Assembly: GCA_963678465.1 (NCBI GenBank)
Contig: OY782858.1
Span: 2,046,001-2,110,000, forward strand
DNA from: Paludibacter sp963678465
GTDB lineage: Bacteria > Bacteroidota > Bacteroidia > Bacteroidales > Paludibacteraceae
Direction: 5' to 3'
DNA length: 64,000 bases
Below are positions 45,643-54,953 of this stretch, piece by piece (the stretch's first letter is position 1; each line of letters starts with the position of its first letter). The notes beneath the pieces are model-generated. The model ran no database searches. It was given only the letters and a program-made list of their open reading frames with translations, and was not told the origin of the DNA. The translations under genes were made by a program, and so were the position numbers.

Positions 45643-47034
45643 ATGAAAAATAAATACAAAGATCTTATTGAGCAGACATTTGAATTTCCAAACGAAGAGT
45701 TCAGCGTTGTGGAAAATGACTTAGAATGGTGCGGTGTTCCGTTGATGGACATAATAAAACAATATGGCACTCCATTACGCATTGCATATTTGCCAAAGAT
45801 TGCTCAGAATATTCAGAAAGCAAGAAGAATGTTTAATGTAGCCATGGCAAAAGTGGATTATAATGCCGACTATAATTATTGTTACTGTACCAAGAGTTCT
45901 CACTTTTCGTTTGTTATGGAAGAAGTTCTGAAACAAGGCGTTAATCTCGAAACATCTTCGGCTTTCGACATAAATATTATGGAGTCTTTACACGAACAGG
46001 GATTCCTGAAGCCAGATACCTATGTGATTTGTAATGGATTTAAGCGTCCTCAATATGTTGAAAACATCCAAAATCTAATGCGTATCGGGTTTACAAATGT
46101 AATCCCCATTCTTGACAACAAGTTCGAATTAGATCTATTGCTTAAGGATTTCGATTTGAAGTTTAAAGTAGGAATAAGAATTGCTGCCGAAGAAGAACCA
46201 AAGTTCGACTTTTACACATCGAGGCTAGGCATTCGCTACAAAGATATTATTCCTTATTACACTAAAAATATCGCACAGAACACTCAGGTTGAACTGAAAA
46301 TGCTTCATTTCTTCATCAACACCGGAGTTAAAGACACTGCATATTATTGGAATGAATTAAACAAAGCAGTTAATTTGTATTGCGAACTTAAAAAGAAATG
46401 CCCCGAACTTGATAGCTTAAACATTGGTGGAGGATTCCCGATTCAGACTCATTTGGACATGAGTTATGACTATGAATATATAGCCGAAGAGATCGTAGCT
46501 CAGATAAAAACCATTTGCGGACAGCACGGAGTGCCCGAACCTCACATATTTACTGAATTCGGATCGTACACAGTGGGCGAAAGTGGTGCCATGCTCTACT
46601 CTATAGTGAACCAAAAGAAACAAAACGATCGCGAGTTGTGGAACATGATAGACAGTTCTTTTATGACTACTTTACCCGACACTTGGGCAATTAATCAACG
46701 TTATGTATTTTTAGCCATCAACAACTGGGATTCAGAATACGAGCGCGTCAATTTAGGAGGCCTTACCTGCGACAGCGAAGACTTTTACAATGCCGAAGTA
46801 CATTCAAATGCAATATTCCTTCCTAAAATGCAGGAAGACCGTGAGCAGTACATAGGCTTCTTCCACACCGGAGCGTATCAGGAATCATTAAGTGGATTCG
46901 GTGGCATTCAACACTGCCTGATACCGGCACCTAAACTAGTAATTATAGATAAAGATGAAGATGGTGAGTATTTTACAAAACTTTTTGCGAAAGAACAAAG
47001 TTATAAGTCTATGCTTAAAATACTTGGTTATTAA
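45643..47034 (+). CDS. Fold-III PLP decarboxylase, arginine-decarboxylase-like
   Basis: A 463-residue alanine-racemase-fold decarboxylase. The PLP lysine is probably Lys84 (YCYCTKSSHFSF), LETSSAFDINIM and NIGGGFPIQT are phosphate-binding segments, EFGSYTVGESG follows, and LTCDSEDFY carries the active-site Cys-Asp. Length and sequence fit the short arginine decarboxylase of Bacteroidota; diaminopimelate decarboxylase is the alternative, but the substrate-binding stretches differ from LysA. Polyamine synthesis is the likely role. A TACTTTTG -7-like box is at 45529-45536. Confidence 0.78.
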   Translation: MKNKYKDLIEQTFEFPNEEFSVVENDLEWCGVPLMDIIKQYGTPLRIAYLPKIAQNIQKARRMFNVAMAKVDYNADYNYCYCTKSSHFSFVMEEVLKQGVNLETSSAFDINIMESLHEQGFLKPDTYVICNGFKRPQYVENIQNLMRIGFTNVIPILDNKFELDLLLKDFDLKFKVGIRIAAEEEPKFDFYTSRLGIRYKDIIPYYTKNIAQNTQVELKMLHFFINTGVKDTAYYWNELNKAVNLYCELKKKCPELDSLNIGGGFPIQTHLDMSYDYEYIAEEIVAQIKTICGQHGVPEPHIFTEFGSYTVGESGAMLYSIVNQKKQNDRELWNMIDSSFMTTLPDTWAINQRYVFLAINNWDSEYERVNLGGLTCDSEDFYNAEVHSNAIFLPKMQEDREQYIGFFHTGAYQESLSGFGGIQHCLIPAPKLVIIDKDEDGEYFTKLFAKEQSYKSMLKILGY

Positions 47035-47055
47035 TCATTAATCACATTAACAACG

Positions 47056-47091
47056 GAAAACGCCCCTTTAATTATATAAAGAGGCGTTTTC
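47056..47091. terminator. Convergent terminator
   Basis: A 9-bp stem (47056-47064 with 47083-47091) extended inward by CTTT/AAAG after one mismatch. It is placed between the decarboxylase stop and the rsmD stop (47098) on the other strand. Confidence 0.8.
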
Positions 47092-47097
47092 TGTTAT

Positions 47098-47631
47098 TTA
47101 CTGAACAAAGAAACTAAAATTAACATTCCCATAGTTCCGATGAGATTCGAAATTTGGATGTGCACTGAAATCATCTTTGGCCGAATGCTCAAGAACAAGT
47201 ATTCCTTCCGGCAGTAATAATCCTTTCTTAAAAATTAAATCAGGAATATCGCTTAGCTGCTTCAGCTCGTAGGGTGGATCGGCAAATATAAGGTCAAACT
47301 TTATGTTACATGAATTAATAAAACGAAAAACATCCGACCTTGCCAGCGACAAATTACTTATATTTAATTCGTTACACACTTTGCGAATAAATGCACAATG
47401 CCGGTCACTTTGCTCTACGCTTATAACGCTACTACAACCCCTCGAAACAAACTCTATACTTATACCACCGGTACCTGAAAACAAGTCCAGCACTTCAATG
47501 CCTTCAAAATCGATCTTATTATTGAGCAAATTAAATAAACCTTCCTTCGCAAAATCGGTGGTTGGGCGAGCAGTTATATTAGTTGGAGCACTGATTCTTC
47601 TCCCCTTAAACGTTCCACTTATGATCCTCAT
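47098..47631 (-). CDS. rsmD: 16S rRNA (guanine966-N2)-methyltransferase
   Basis: A 177-residue SAM-dependent methyltransferase. MRIISGTFKGRRI and RPTTDFAKEGLFN open the protein, VLDLFSGTGGIS is the SAM loop near residue 47, and the catalytic motif DPPY is at 118-121. It would methylate G966 of 16S rRNA. It starts 6 bp after the stop of the DUF3822 gene on the same strand, so the two are cotranscribed. Confidence 0.94.
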   Translation of the reverse strand: MRIISGTFKGRRISAPTNITARPTTDFAKEGLFNLLNNKIDFEGIEVLDLFSGTGGISIEFVSRGCSSVISVEQSDRHCAFIRKVCNELNISNLSLARSDVFRFINSCNIKFDLIFADPPYELKQLSDIPDLIFKKGLLLPEGILVLEHSAKDDFSAHPNFESHRNYGNVNFSFFVQ

Positions 47632-47637
47632 ACTTCT

Positions 47638-48363
47638 CTAATCAATAAAATTACAATGCGATATATACTTCGATGCCAATTCGATAAGATCATTCTTTTT
47701 TGAAGCGTTGTGAATCGATAGCTTGCATTGCTCCCGATCCAACGAAAGTTTATCGTATATATTTAATACAAAATAAACAAAATCTTCGTTTGTTTTGTAT
47801 TTAAAGCTATTGACTAATTGCAGATTTCCTTTTTTAATTACAACAACGTCCAAACAATTTGGCCTCAACCAAATGTGCATATTGCTGTCGTTTACGAGAG
47901 CTACAAAATCGCTTACGAACGTATAAATATGATGCTCAATTTTCACTTCAGGTAAAACATCCGAAAAAACACTTTGAATAACAGCTGGAACGCTAAAAAG
48001 CAATACAGCATCCCATGCCAGCAGTTCATTTTTCAAAATACACTCCGTAGGCTTAATACTGTTATGATGTAAGCTAAAAAGCGCCAATTCATCCTGCTCG
48101 CTATATACGGCTAAAGGAATCACCGAATACAATTCCGACTCAAAGATCAGGCGAACAGAACTAAAGTTTAAACTCAACTCATCAACGCCCGAAAGAATAT
48201 CAATAAACGCATCCTTGGTTTCGGGAATCGATTCCAAGGTAACATTTCTCTCAGAAAGCTGATTCTGATTTTCGTCGAATATATATAAAGAAAATCCATC
48301 CGATGAAAATCGAATGGATAAACTATATGGATTTTTGTTGAGATCTTTAACGATTGAAGTCAT
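47638..48363 (-). CDS. DUF3822 family protein
   Basis: A 241-residue cytoplasmic protein of a Bacteroidota family of unknown function. The ATG at 48363 is chosen; the frame extends 4 codons to a TTG. The sequence shows alternating beta strands and helices (YSLSIRFSSDGFSLYIFD, FVSDFVALVNDSNMHIWL, GNLQLVNSFKYKTNEDFVYFVL) that hint at an actin-like ATPase fold, but I see no intact phosphate loop. It is tightly linked to rsmD, a pairing I recall from other Bacteroidales. Confidence 0.8.
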   Translation of the reverse strand: MTSIVKDLNKNPYSLSIRFSSDGFSLYIFDENQNQLSERNVTLESIPETKDAFIDILSGVDELSLNFSSVRLIFESELYSVIPLAVYSEQDELALFSLHHNSIKPTECILKNELLAWDAVLLFSVPAVIQSVFSDVLPEVKIEHHIYTFVSDFVALVNDSNMHIWLRPNCLDVVVIKKGNLQLVNSFKYKTNEDFVYFVLNIYDKLSLDREQCKLSIHNASKKNDLIELASKYISHCNFID

Positions 48364-48436
48364 ATGTACAGGCAAACGAATAAATATAGAAAAAAACTAA
48401 AAACTGTCGGTTGCCAAAGAAAAGTTAAGACATATA

Positions 48437-49120
48437 TTATTCCCAGTTTCCTGCGTTGTTGTTTGGTTCAATAACAGAACCCACTTGTAAACCAGGATAT
48501 TTTTCAAGCTTTTTCTGAAGATCAATAACGTTCAACATTTCCTGACGATTCAGATCATACAAGTAAGTGGTGTAAGCAGCCGTTGCTTCGAACAATGGAA
48601 TTTTAATGTTGGTTGCATTGTAATACTCATTATTTACCTTCAAAGTGAACTTTTCGTTGTTCGAGAAAGGTATCTCAGCCAATTGCTCAATCGTTTCAAG
48701 TGTATATTTTTCAGGAAAGATGGATTCAATCATGTTAAGATATGCTGTATCACGACGGAAATTTTCAAGTCCGTTAGCAATAATTTCCGCTTTATTACCT
48801 TTGCGAACAATTCTCGCAGCAGCAGCCTCTGTAAGTCCAGCTTCTAGTTGTTTATCCGACAACGAACCTTCTTTCAACACTGTTTTTTTCTTTGCAGTTT
48901 TCAGAAAGTTGAACAATTCAGGAAAACTGTCAGTATATACACCTTTTTGGTTTTTAAATTCCACTTCAGCGGTACGAATGTCGATTAATCTTTGAATAAT
49001 TACTTTTTCCCTTGCAGTTTTTGTTTCATCAAACTTTATGGGCGTCACAATACTCATAACGCACATATACGAAAGTAAACCAATTGAAGCTACAAGTAAA
49101 ATTTTGATTATTGTTTTCAT
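48437..49120 (-). CDS. Membrane-anchored protein with pilin-like N-terminal half
   Basis: A 227-residue protein with one N-terminal hydrophobic helix (IIKILLVASIGLLSYMCVMSIV) and an otherwise soluble, helix-rich body. Residues about 38-75 (LIDIRTAEVEFKNQKGVYTD, then FPELFNFLK) resemble the helix-plus-turn of type II secretion pseudopilins, but no prepilin peptidase site (Gly-Phe-Thr-x-x-x-Glu) is present. I do not recognise a named family. It has a TAAATTTG -7-like box upstream (minus strand, 49208-49215) and stands alone between DUF3822 and relA. Confidence 0.7.
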   Translation of the reverse strand: MKTIIKILLVASIGLLSYMCVMSIVTPIKFDETKTAREKVIIQRLIDIRTAEVEFKNQKGVYTDSFPELFNFLKTAKKKTVLKEGSLSDKQLEAGLTEAAAARIVRKGNKAEIIANGLENFRRDTAYLNMIESIFPEKYTLETIEQLAEIPFSNNEKFTLKVNNEYYNATNIKIPLFEATAAYTTYLYDLNRQEMLNVIDLQKKLEKYPGLQVGSVIEPNNNAGNWE

Positions 49121-49388
49121 GCTAAAATTATTGTTTTTTATTTAACTGCTGTTTTTATTTTCGACTAAGTATTTTTTGAAGTCAATATCCTGTGTTTTTT
49201 CAGACTGCAAATTTAGAAAAGAAAATCCAATTCACCATATTAAAAGTCCTTTTTTTTTCATTGTTTTTTTCTCTTTCTTATTAATTTATGCGTTTTTTGT
49301 ATTTTTTTCATTTACAATTCATCTTCTTGATTTTTGTGTCGTATATTTGCATTATTAATTTTCCCCGTTTTAATTCTATCCATAATTT

Positions 49389-51581
49389 ATGACAAAAGTA
49401 AATTCTATAGTTAGTGTCAGCGCATATTACCGAAGGTTATTGCATGCACACACTCAACTTTTGACATATGAAGAAAGAAAAGAGCTTCATTTACTTCTCA
49501 AGAAGTTCTATAGTGCCAACACACAAGCAAGCCTTCAGTTCGGTCACACTTTGTACGATAAATTGTGCATTGCCGACACGCTGCTGAATGAAATAGGACT
49601 TGGAAAAGCAGCAGTTTTGAGTGTTCTTTTACAGGACCTTGTCGAGAACAAAGCAATTGAAATTGAAACAATTGAAACGACATTCCAAACCAATGTAAGT
49701 GGAATAATTCTTGGATTAACGCGCGTAAGGGAGTTGTACGAAAAAAACACATCCATCGAAACTGAAAATTTCAGAAAGCTCTTTCTTACTTTTGCCGAAG
49801 ACATCAGAGTGATTTTGATTATTATTGCCGAACATTTGCAAATAATGCGAACGCTCGACAACTACGATTCAGAGAACAGAGTAAATGTAGCTCGCGAGAG
49901 TTCGTTCTTGTATGCGCCTTTGGCTCACAGAATGGGTTTATATGCCATCAAAACAGAGTTGGAAGATTTATCCTTAAAACACACCAACCGTGAGATATTT
50001 AAAGAAATTGCACACAAACTGAATGAAACAAAACGGTCGCGCGACAAGTACATCCACGAATTTATTACTCCGCTCAAAGAAAAATTAGACGAGCTTGGCT
50101 ATCATTTCGACATCAAAGGACGCACAAAATCGATTCATTCGATCTATAACAAGATAAAAAAGCAAAATACACCATTCGAAAACATATACGATCTTTTTGC
50201 AATCCGTATTATATTTGATGTTCCCTACGAAAAAGAAAAAGCGGCTTGTTGGCAAGCTTATTCTATTGTTGCCGATATGTATCAGCCCAACCCTAAACGC
50301 TTGCGTGACTGGCTTTCGATACCAAAATCGAATGGTTACGAGAGTTTGCACACTACCGTTCTAGGGCCGGAAGGAAAGTGGGTGGAAGTGCAGATTCGAA
50401 CCGTAAGAATGGATGAAGTTGCCGAAAAAGGTTTGGCTGCTCACTGGAAATACAAAGGTATTAAAAGTGAGTCAGGAATGGACGAATGGCTCAAGAGCAT
50501 TCGCGAAATTCTCGAAAATCCCGAATTGAATGCAGTCGACTTTATGGATGAATTCAAATTGAATTTATATGATAAAGAAGTTTTTGTTTTTACTCCGAAT
50601 GGCGATTTACACAAGTTACCCAAAGGCGCTACCGCACTCGATTTTGCGTTTTCAATTCACTCCGGCTTAGGCTCGAAATGCGTGGGCGCCAAAGTGAATG
50701 GTAAAAACATGACCATTAAGTATGGGTTAAACAATGGTGATCAGGTAGAAGTCCTCACTTCGCCAACGCAAAAGCCAAATGTATCGTGGTTAAATGTAGT
50801 AACAACATCGAAGGCAAAAAACAAAATTCGTCAGGCGCTGAAGGAAGTTGAATACAAAGATGCCGAAATGGGTCGCGAGACACTGATTCGACGCTTTAAA
50901 AACTGGAAAATAGACCTTGATGATGGCAAGCTATCCCGTTTAGCAAAGAAAAAAGGTTTCAAAACAGTTAGTGACTTTTACCAGGAAATCGCTCACGAGA
51001 AACTGGACATTCTTGATGTACGCGAAGCTTATCTTGAACTTGAAAGAAAAGAAACATCAACCGAACCACCGGAAATACGAAGTGCTGAATCATTCACAGC
51101 CGACGTACAGTCCAACGAAACCACCGGCAAGGATGATGTATTGGTAATAGGTGAGGATTTAAAAAATGTAGATTTCAAATTATCAAAATGCTGTCATCCT
51201 ATTTATGGCGATGATGTTTTCGGATTTGTTTCTGTGACGGGTGGGATAAAAATTCATCGAACCGACTGTCCCAATGCGCCCCAGATGATTGCCCGCTTCG
51301 GCTACCGCATCGTAAAGGCACGTTGGTCAGGCAAGTCAGTAGGATCGCAATATCCAATTACACTTCGCATTGTTGGTCACGACGACATTGGCATCGTCAC
51401 CAACATAACCTCGCTCATATCGAAAGAAAAGAACATTTCCCTTAGGTCGATATCTGTCGATTCGAACGCAGGACTGTTCCAGGGAAATCTCACAATTATG
51501 GTGAGCGATATTAAGGAGCTGGAAGGAATTGTAAAAAAAATACAATTGGTAAAAGGTGTAAAAAACATTTCAAGATCGTAA
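49389..51581 (+). CDS. relA: Long RelA/SpoT homologue with degraded hydrolase site
   Basis: A 730-residue (p)ppGpp enzyme. The N-terminal hydrolase domain has lost its key residues: the HDxxED motif reads Gln82-Asp-Leu-Val-Glu-Asn87, and the DRLHNMRT motif reads EHLQIMRT (148-155). The synthetase domain is intact: GRTKSIHSIYNKI (244-256), Asp268, PKSNGYESLHTTV and EVQIRT (333-338). The charge motif before the PKSNGY loop is RLRD (304-307), closer to the RxKD of bifunctional Rel than to ExDD of proteobacterial RelA. TGS, zinc-binding (KCCHPIYGDD, HRTDCPN) and ACT domains follow. Predicted to be synthetase-only and ribosome-regulated. A TATATTTG -7-like box is at 49342-49349. Confidence 0.9.
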   Translation: MTKVNSIVSVSAYYRRLLHAHTQLLTYEERKELHLLLKKFYSANTQASLQFGHTLYDKLCIADTLLNEIGLGKAAVLSVLLQDLVENKAIEIETIETTFQTNVSGIILGLTRVRELYEKNTSIETENFRKLFLTFAEDIRVILIIIAEHLQIMRTLDNYDSENRVNVARESSFLYAPLAHRMGLYAIKTELEDLSLKHTNREIFKEIAHKLNETKRSRDKYIHEFITPLKEKLDELGYHFDIKGRTKSIHSIYNKIKKQNTPFENIYDLFAIRIIFDVPYEKEKAACWQAYSIVADMYQPNPKRLRDWLSIPKSNGYESLHTTVLGPEGKWVEVQIRTVRMDEVAEKGLAAHWKYKGIKSESGMDEWLKSIREILENPELNAVDFMDEFKLNLYDKEVFVFTPNGDLHKLPKGATALDFAFSIHSGLGSKCVGAKVNGKNMTIKYGLNNGDQVEVLTSPTQKPNVSWLNVVTTSKAKNKIRQALKEVEYKDAEMGRETLIRRFKNWKIDLDDGKLSRLAKKKGFKTVSDFYQEIAHEKLDILDVREAYLELERKETSTEPPEIRSAESFTADVQSNETTGKDDVLVIGEDLKNVDFKLSKCCHPIYGDDVFGFVSVTGGIKIHRTDCPNAPQMIARFGYRIVKARWSGKSVGSQYPITLRIVGHDDIGIVTNITSLISKEKNISLRSISVDSNAGLFQGNLTIMVSDIKELEGIVKKIQLVKGVKNISRS

Positions 51582-51602
51582 AACCCGATATTTAAACTTA
51601 CA

Positions 51603-52295
51603 TCACAAAATTGATTTGATCTCGTTCAGCGAGTTAATCATATAGGTACATTTCGGACGCTGCTGTTCGGCAACAGGGTGCAAGGGGAAATATACCTGAT
51701 CAATCATTGCATTCTGAGCTCCTTTTATATCTGCCTCATAACTATCGCCTATCATTATAGCCTCCGACGGAAGAGCGTTATTAAGTTTGAGCGCATATTC
51801 AAAAATCTGCTTATCGGGCTTGAGTGCTTTTGCCGATTCGGAAAGTACAATGTGCGAGAAATAATGTTCGATATCACTGCTTCTCAGTTTTTTGTACTGC
51901 ACCTCAGTAAAACCGTTCGAAATAATTGTGAGCGGATATTTCGCGTACAGATAGTCAAGTATCTCCTTTGCATAAGGCATTAAAGCTGTTTTCGTAGGCA
52001 AAATATCAAGGTATTGAATCCCGATTTCTTCGGCCAATTCCAGATCGTCGACCCCCATTTTTGCCAATGGATATCTGAAACGTTCGGACATAAGAAATTC
52101 TTTGGTGATTTCGCCCTTGCCATACGCTTCCCACAATTCAATATTACGTTTGGCATAAATGCTAAAGAATTCTTCGAAATTTTCGAAATAGAGACCCAGC
52201 TCGCGGTCGATAAACATATCGTGTAACGACAGTTTAGCGTTGGCATGAAAATCCCAAATCGTATCGTCTAAATCTATAAAAACATATTTGTACAT
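51603..52295 (-). CDS. yjjG: YjjG-family HAD nucleotidase
   Basis: A 230-residue haloacid-dehalogenase phosphatase. The start at 52295 (MYKYVFIDLDDTIWDF) puts the catalytic motif I DLDDT at residues 8-12; the frame is open 24 codons further up through a hairpin. Motif II is ISNGF, the motif III Lys lies in SAKALKPDKQIF, and motif IV is MIGDSYEADIKGA. YjjG removes phosphate from non-canonical pyrimidine nucleotides; other HAD substrates remain possible. Confidence 0.88.
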   Translation of the reverse strand: MYKYVFIDLDDTIWDFHANAKLSLHDMFIDRELGLYFENFEEFFSIYAKRNIELWEAYGKGEITKEFLMSERFRYPLAKMGVDDLELAEEIGIQYLDILPTKTALMPYAKEILDYLYAKYPLTIISNGFTEVQYKKLRSSDIEHYFSHIVLSESAKALKPDKQIFEYALKLNNALPSEAIMIGDSYEADIKGAQNAMIDQVYFPLHPVAEQQRPKCTYMINSLNEIKSIL

Positions 52296-52327
52296 CCTGA
52301 TATTTGCTTTTGGTTTGGCTGTAAATA

Positions 52328-52364
52328 ATAATGCGTTTCCTTTTTCGGAGGGGAAACGCATTAT
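52328..52364 (-). terminator. Hairpin between the lipoprotein gene and yjjG
   Basis: A 13-bp perfect stem (52328-52340 with 52352-52364) with an 11-base loop lies 23 bp past the lipoprotein stop (52388) and just before the yjjG start, so yjjG needs its own promoter or read-through. Confidence 0.7.
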
Positions 52365-52387
52365 CATTTATATTGTTTTGTTTTGTA

Positions 52388-53257
52388 TCAATCTACTTCT
52401 ATCACCAAATATTTACTTATGCTCCAGAACTCTTTTGTATCGGTAATGAGCAGCACAAAATTATCATTTTCCTTCTCAAGCGTATAGGATGATTTTGGGT
52501 GCGAAGTAAGTATTTTGGCCCTGGTGGAATACAGAGGAATCGATTTCGTTTTGCGGGCATCAATGCGCACGAAATAATTTTTATTAAAATCGCTCTGCAA
52601 TACTCTTTTGGTGCTAAAGAGCCCATCCGAAGTTATTATATTCTGTTCTTTAAGTTCCTTTCTTGTTCCGAAAACATACCACGCTGTATGAATCGTTTCA
52701 TCCTGTTCGGATATTTTAGCTTCTTTCTGATTTAAATCCGAACTTAATGACTCAATGTTTTTTCCTAAATTTTCTACAGTCGATCCCAGCTCGTTAATCA
52801 ATGAGTCCTTGGCTGCCAACTCAGTTTGAAGAAGAGCTACTTTCACGCTTTGCTCCTCGAGCGCCTTTGTAATCCGTGCAAGATTACGCTCAAGTTCGGC
52901 CGATTTGAAAGAACTGCGTTTTATTTTTGATTTCAAAGTGGCCAATTCATCTTTGTTGGCCTGCAGCAACTCATTCAGATAAACCAAATCGTCATTGATT
53001 TTCATACGGGCATCCGAGTCCAGCTCCTCGCCTACCGGTTGATTTGAAAGAATTCCCTGCGTTTCTTTAATTTTTTCAATGTTCTGCTCAATCTGATTCA
53101 TGGCCGAAAAATAACCATCAACTTCTTCCTGCATCTCATGTTTGGCCCGCATAAGCGAGTCGTTCTGAGCCTGTAAAGCCTTATAGTCGGAGGATTTATA
53201 TCCGCATGAAGAAAGCAAAAGTATTGAAAAAACGAGAACAGAAAAACTAAATTTCAT
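52388..53257 (-). CDS. Coiled-coil lipoprotein
   Basis: A 289-residue lipoprotein. The signal MKFSFSVLVFSILLLSSCG has a clear lipobox with the lipidated Cys at residue 18. Residues about 27-195 are heptad-rich coiled coil (LNELLQANKDELATLKSKIK, LEEQSVKVALLQTELAAKD). A small beta-rich C-terminal domain follows (WYVFGTRKELKEQ, KNYFVRIDARKTKSIPLYS). Similar Bacteroidota proteins have been called Cbp1-type collagen-binding adhesins, but I cannot confirm that assignment. A TAACTTTG -7-like box lies upstream (minus strand, 53343-53350). Confidence 0.82.
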   Translation of the reverse strand: MKFSFSVLVFSILLLSSCGYKSSDYKALQAQNDSLMRAKHEMQEEVDGYFSAMNQIEQNIEKIKETQGILSNQPVGEELDSDARMKINDDLVYLNELLQANKDELATLKSKIKRSSFKSAELERNLARITKALEEQSVKVALLQTELAAKDSLINELGSTVENLGKNIESLSSDLNQKEAKISEQDETIHTAWYVFGTRKELKEQNIITSDGLFSTKRVLQSDFNKNYFVRIDARKTKSIPLYSTRAKILTSHPKSSYTLEKENDNFVLLITDTKEFWSISKYLVIEVD

Positions 53258-53356
53258 ACCGAACTTTATGTTTATTATTTGAATAACTTTATACCGAAAA
53301 GCAGGGCTTTATTTTCTATATTTTCCACCCTGATTTTCGCTGCAAAGTTAGTGTTA

Positions 53357-54025
53357 TTATTCTAATCCTGCAACAATTATGACAATTTCTCCTTTGGGTG
53401 GATGTTCATTAAACCAAACTGATAATTCAGCTAAAGTTCCACGTTTGGTTTCTTCGAATAATTTAGAAATTTCGCGCGAAACGGACGCTTTTCTATCCGG
53501 CCCGAAGGCTTCGGCCAGTTGCGAAATAGTTTTCACAAGCCGAAACGGTGATTCGTAGAAAATCATGGTGCGTGTTTCAGTCTTCAGGTTGTTGATTTTT
53601 GTTTGCCTGCCTTTTTTTTGCGGCAAAAACCCTTCGAAACAAAACCTGTCGTTAGGTAAACCCGATGCTACCAGGGCAGGTACAAAAGCTGTAGCGCCCG
53701 GCAAACATTCCACATCAATATCGTTTTCAACACATTGCCTTACAATCAGGAAACCGGGATCGGAAATAGCTGGTGTACCTGCATCCGATATCAGCGCTAC
53801 TACCTGTCCGCTTTTTATCCTTTGTACCACCGAATCCACAGTTTTGTGTTCGTTGAACTTGTGATGCGAATGCATAGGCGTTTCAATACCAAAATGTTTC
53901 ATCAAAAACCCACTTGTCCGTGTATCTTCGGCCAATATTAAATCAGCTTCTTTCAAAACCCTGATAGCTCTGAATGTCATATCTTCAAGATTTCCAACGG
54001 GAGTGGGTACTACAAATAACTTCAT
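53357..54025 (-). CDS. rsmI: 16S rRNA (cytidine1402-2'-O)-methyltransferase
   Basis: A 222-residue SAM-dependent methyltransferase of the tetrapyrrole-methylase fold. PTPVGNLEDMTFRAIRVL and ILAEDTRTS form the N-terminal part, LISDAGTPAISDPG is the cofactor region, and ASGLPNDRFCFEGFLP follows. E. coli RsmI carries about 60 more residues at the C-terminus; the short form is usual in Bacteroidota. It is monocistronic in appearance. Confidence 0.94.
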   Translation of the reverse strand: MKLFVVPTPVGNLEDMTFRAIRVLKEADLILAEDTRTSGFLMKHFGIETPMHSHHKFNEHKTVDSVVQRIKSGQVVALISDAGTPAISDPGFLIVRQCVENDIDVECLPGATAFVPALVASGLPNDRFCFEGFLPQKKGRQTKINNLKTETRTMIFYESPFRLVKTISQLAEAFGPDRKASVSREISKLFEETKRGTLAELSVWFNEHPPKGEIVIIVAGLE

Positions 54026-54137
54026 TCGTTATATATTAAGTTTGTCTTTCATTTTTTATTCAGCCTGGAACCGAAACAAAAGCAATGCTATAGTTTTACG
54101 ATCCAACCTAAAAAAGCATAGAAAGCACATTACAATT

Positions 54138-54953
54138 CTACAAAAATTTTCTCTTTAATATTTGATAAAAATCATCAGCAGTTTCATTATCAGCTGCCCA
54201 TCCGTATTTCGATTTCAAAAAAGAAGTAGCTTCATCCATGGTGGCCAACTGATTGATGTAATTCAGCGTTTTATTCATTTCTTCGCCATTTCCTTTGAAC
54301 AATTCGCGCTGAAACCTGAAACGATCGCCTATGCTGATGGCTTGCTTAATGTCGGCTATTTTTTTGTTGGCAATCGAGGCACTCAGGGAATTATCGGTTT
54401 TGAAAAGTGTTTCATTGCGCGACACCGTAGGGTTGATGATTTTATCCGCAATTGTTGTCTTTTTGGTCTCTTCTGTAGTAATTCTTATTTCATGATCAAA
54501 ACTAAGCTCTGTAAGTTGTTTCGACTCATTGGTTTCTATAACAAGTTCTGTGTCGTTTTCTGTTACCGAAACTGTCACTTCTTCCGTTGTCGACACAATT
54601 TGTTCTTCAGTTTCAACGCATGTTGTTTCTTCCTGCATTGTAAGCTCTGTTATTTCTTCGACTACATAATTCGATGCAGGTAGATCAATTTCTGTTTCAA
54701 CACCAGCATTTTCATGATGATCAGCTTTCGTACCGATTTCATTATCATAAAGCTGAACAGCATCTTCCTCATGCTGAGATTCATCCTTGATTGCAGCCAA
54801 CTGGTCTATTATCAGCTGAATATCCTCAGTTTTACGTTTCGCCAGATAAATAATTGCTGCCGGATAATTGTTCATTTCCATGAAACCATCCGTTATTACA
54901 TTTAATTCTTCAATATTTTTGCTCAGGAGTGTGACTAATAATTTTCTGTTCAT
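54138..54953 (-). CDS. Hypothetical protein with acidic low-complexity middle
   Basis: A 271-residue soluble protein of unknown function. The N-terminal 60 residues are helical (LLVTLLSKNIEELNVITDGF). Residues about 65-165 are rich in Glu and Thr and look disordered. The C-terminal 80 residues are again ordered and helical, with ISIGDRFRFQRELFKGNGEE and LKSKYGWAADNETADDFYQI, the recognisable part of a Bacteroidota-type domain found in other hypothetical proteins. No signal peptide or membrane segment. It is divergent from tdk. Confidence 0.75.
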   Translation of the reverse strand: MNRKLLVTLLSKNIEELNVITDGFMEMNNYPAAIIYLAKRKTEDIQLIIDQLAAIKDESQHEEDAVQLYDNEIGTKADHHENAGVETEIDLPASNYVVEEITELTMQEETTCVETEEQIVSTTEEVTVSVTENDTELVIETNESKQLTELSFDHEIRITTEETKKTTIADKIINPTVSRNETLFKTDNSLSASIANKKIADIKQAISIGDRFRFQRELFKGNGEEMNKTLNYINQLATMDEATSFLKSKYGWAADNETADDFYQILKRKFL

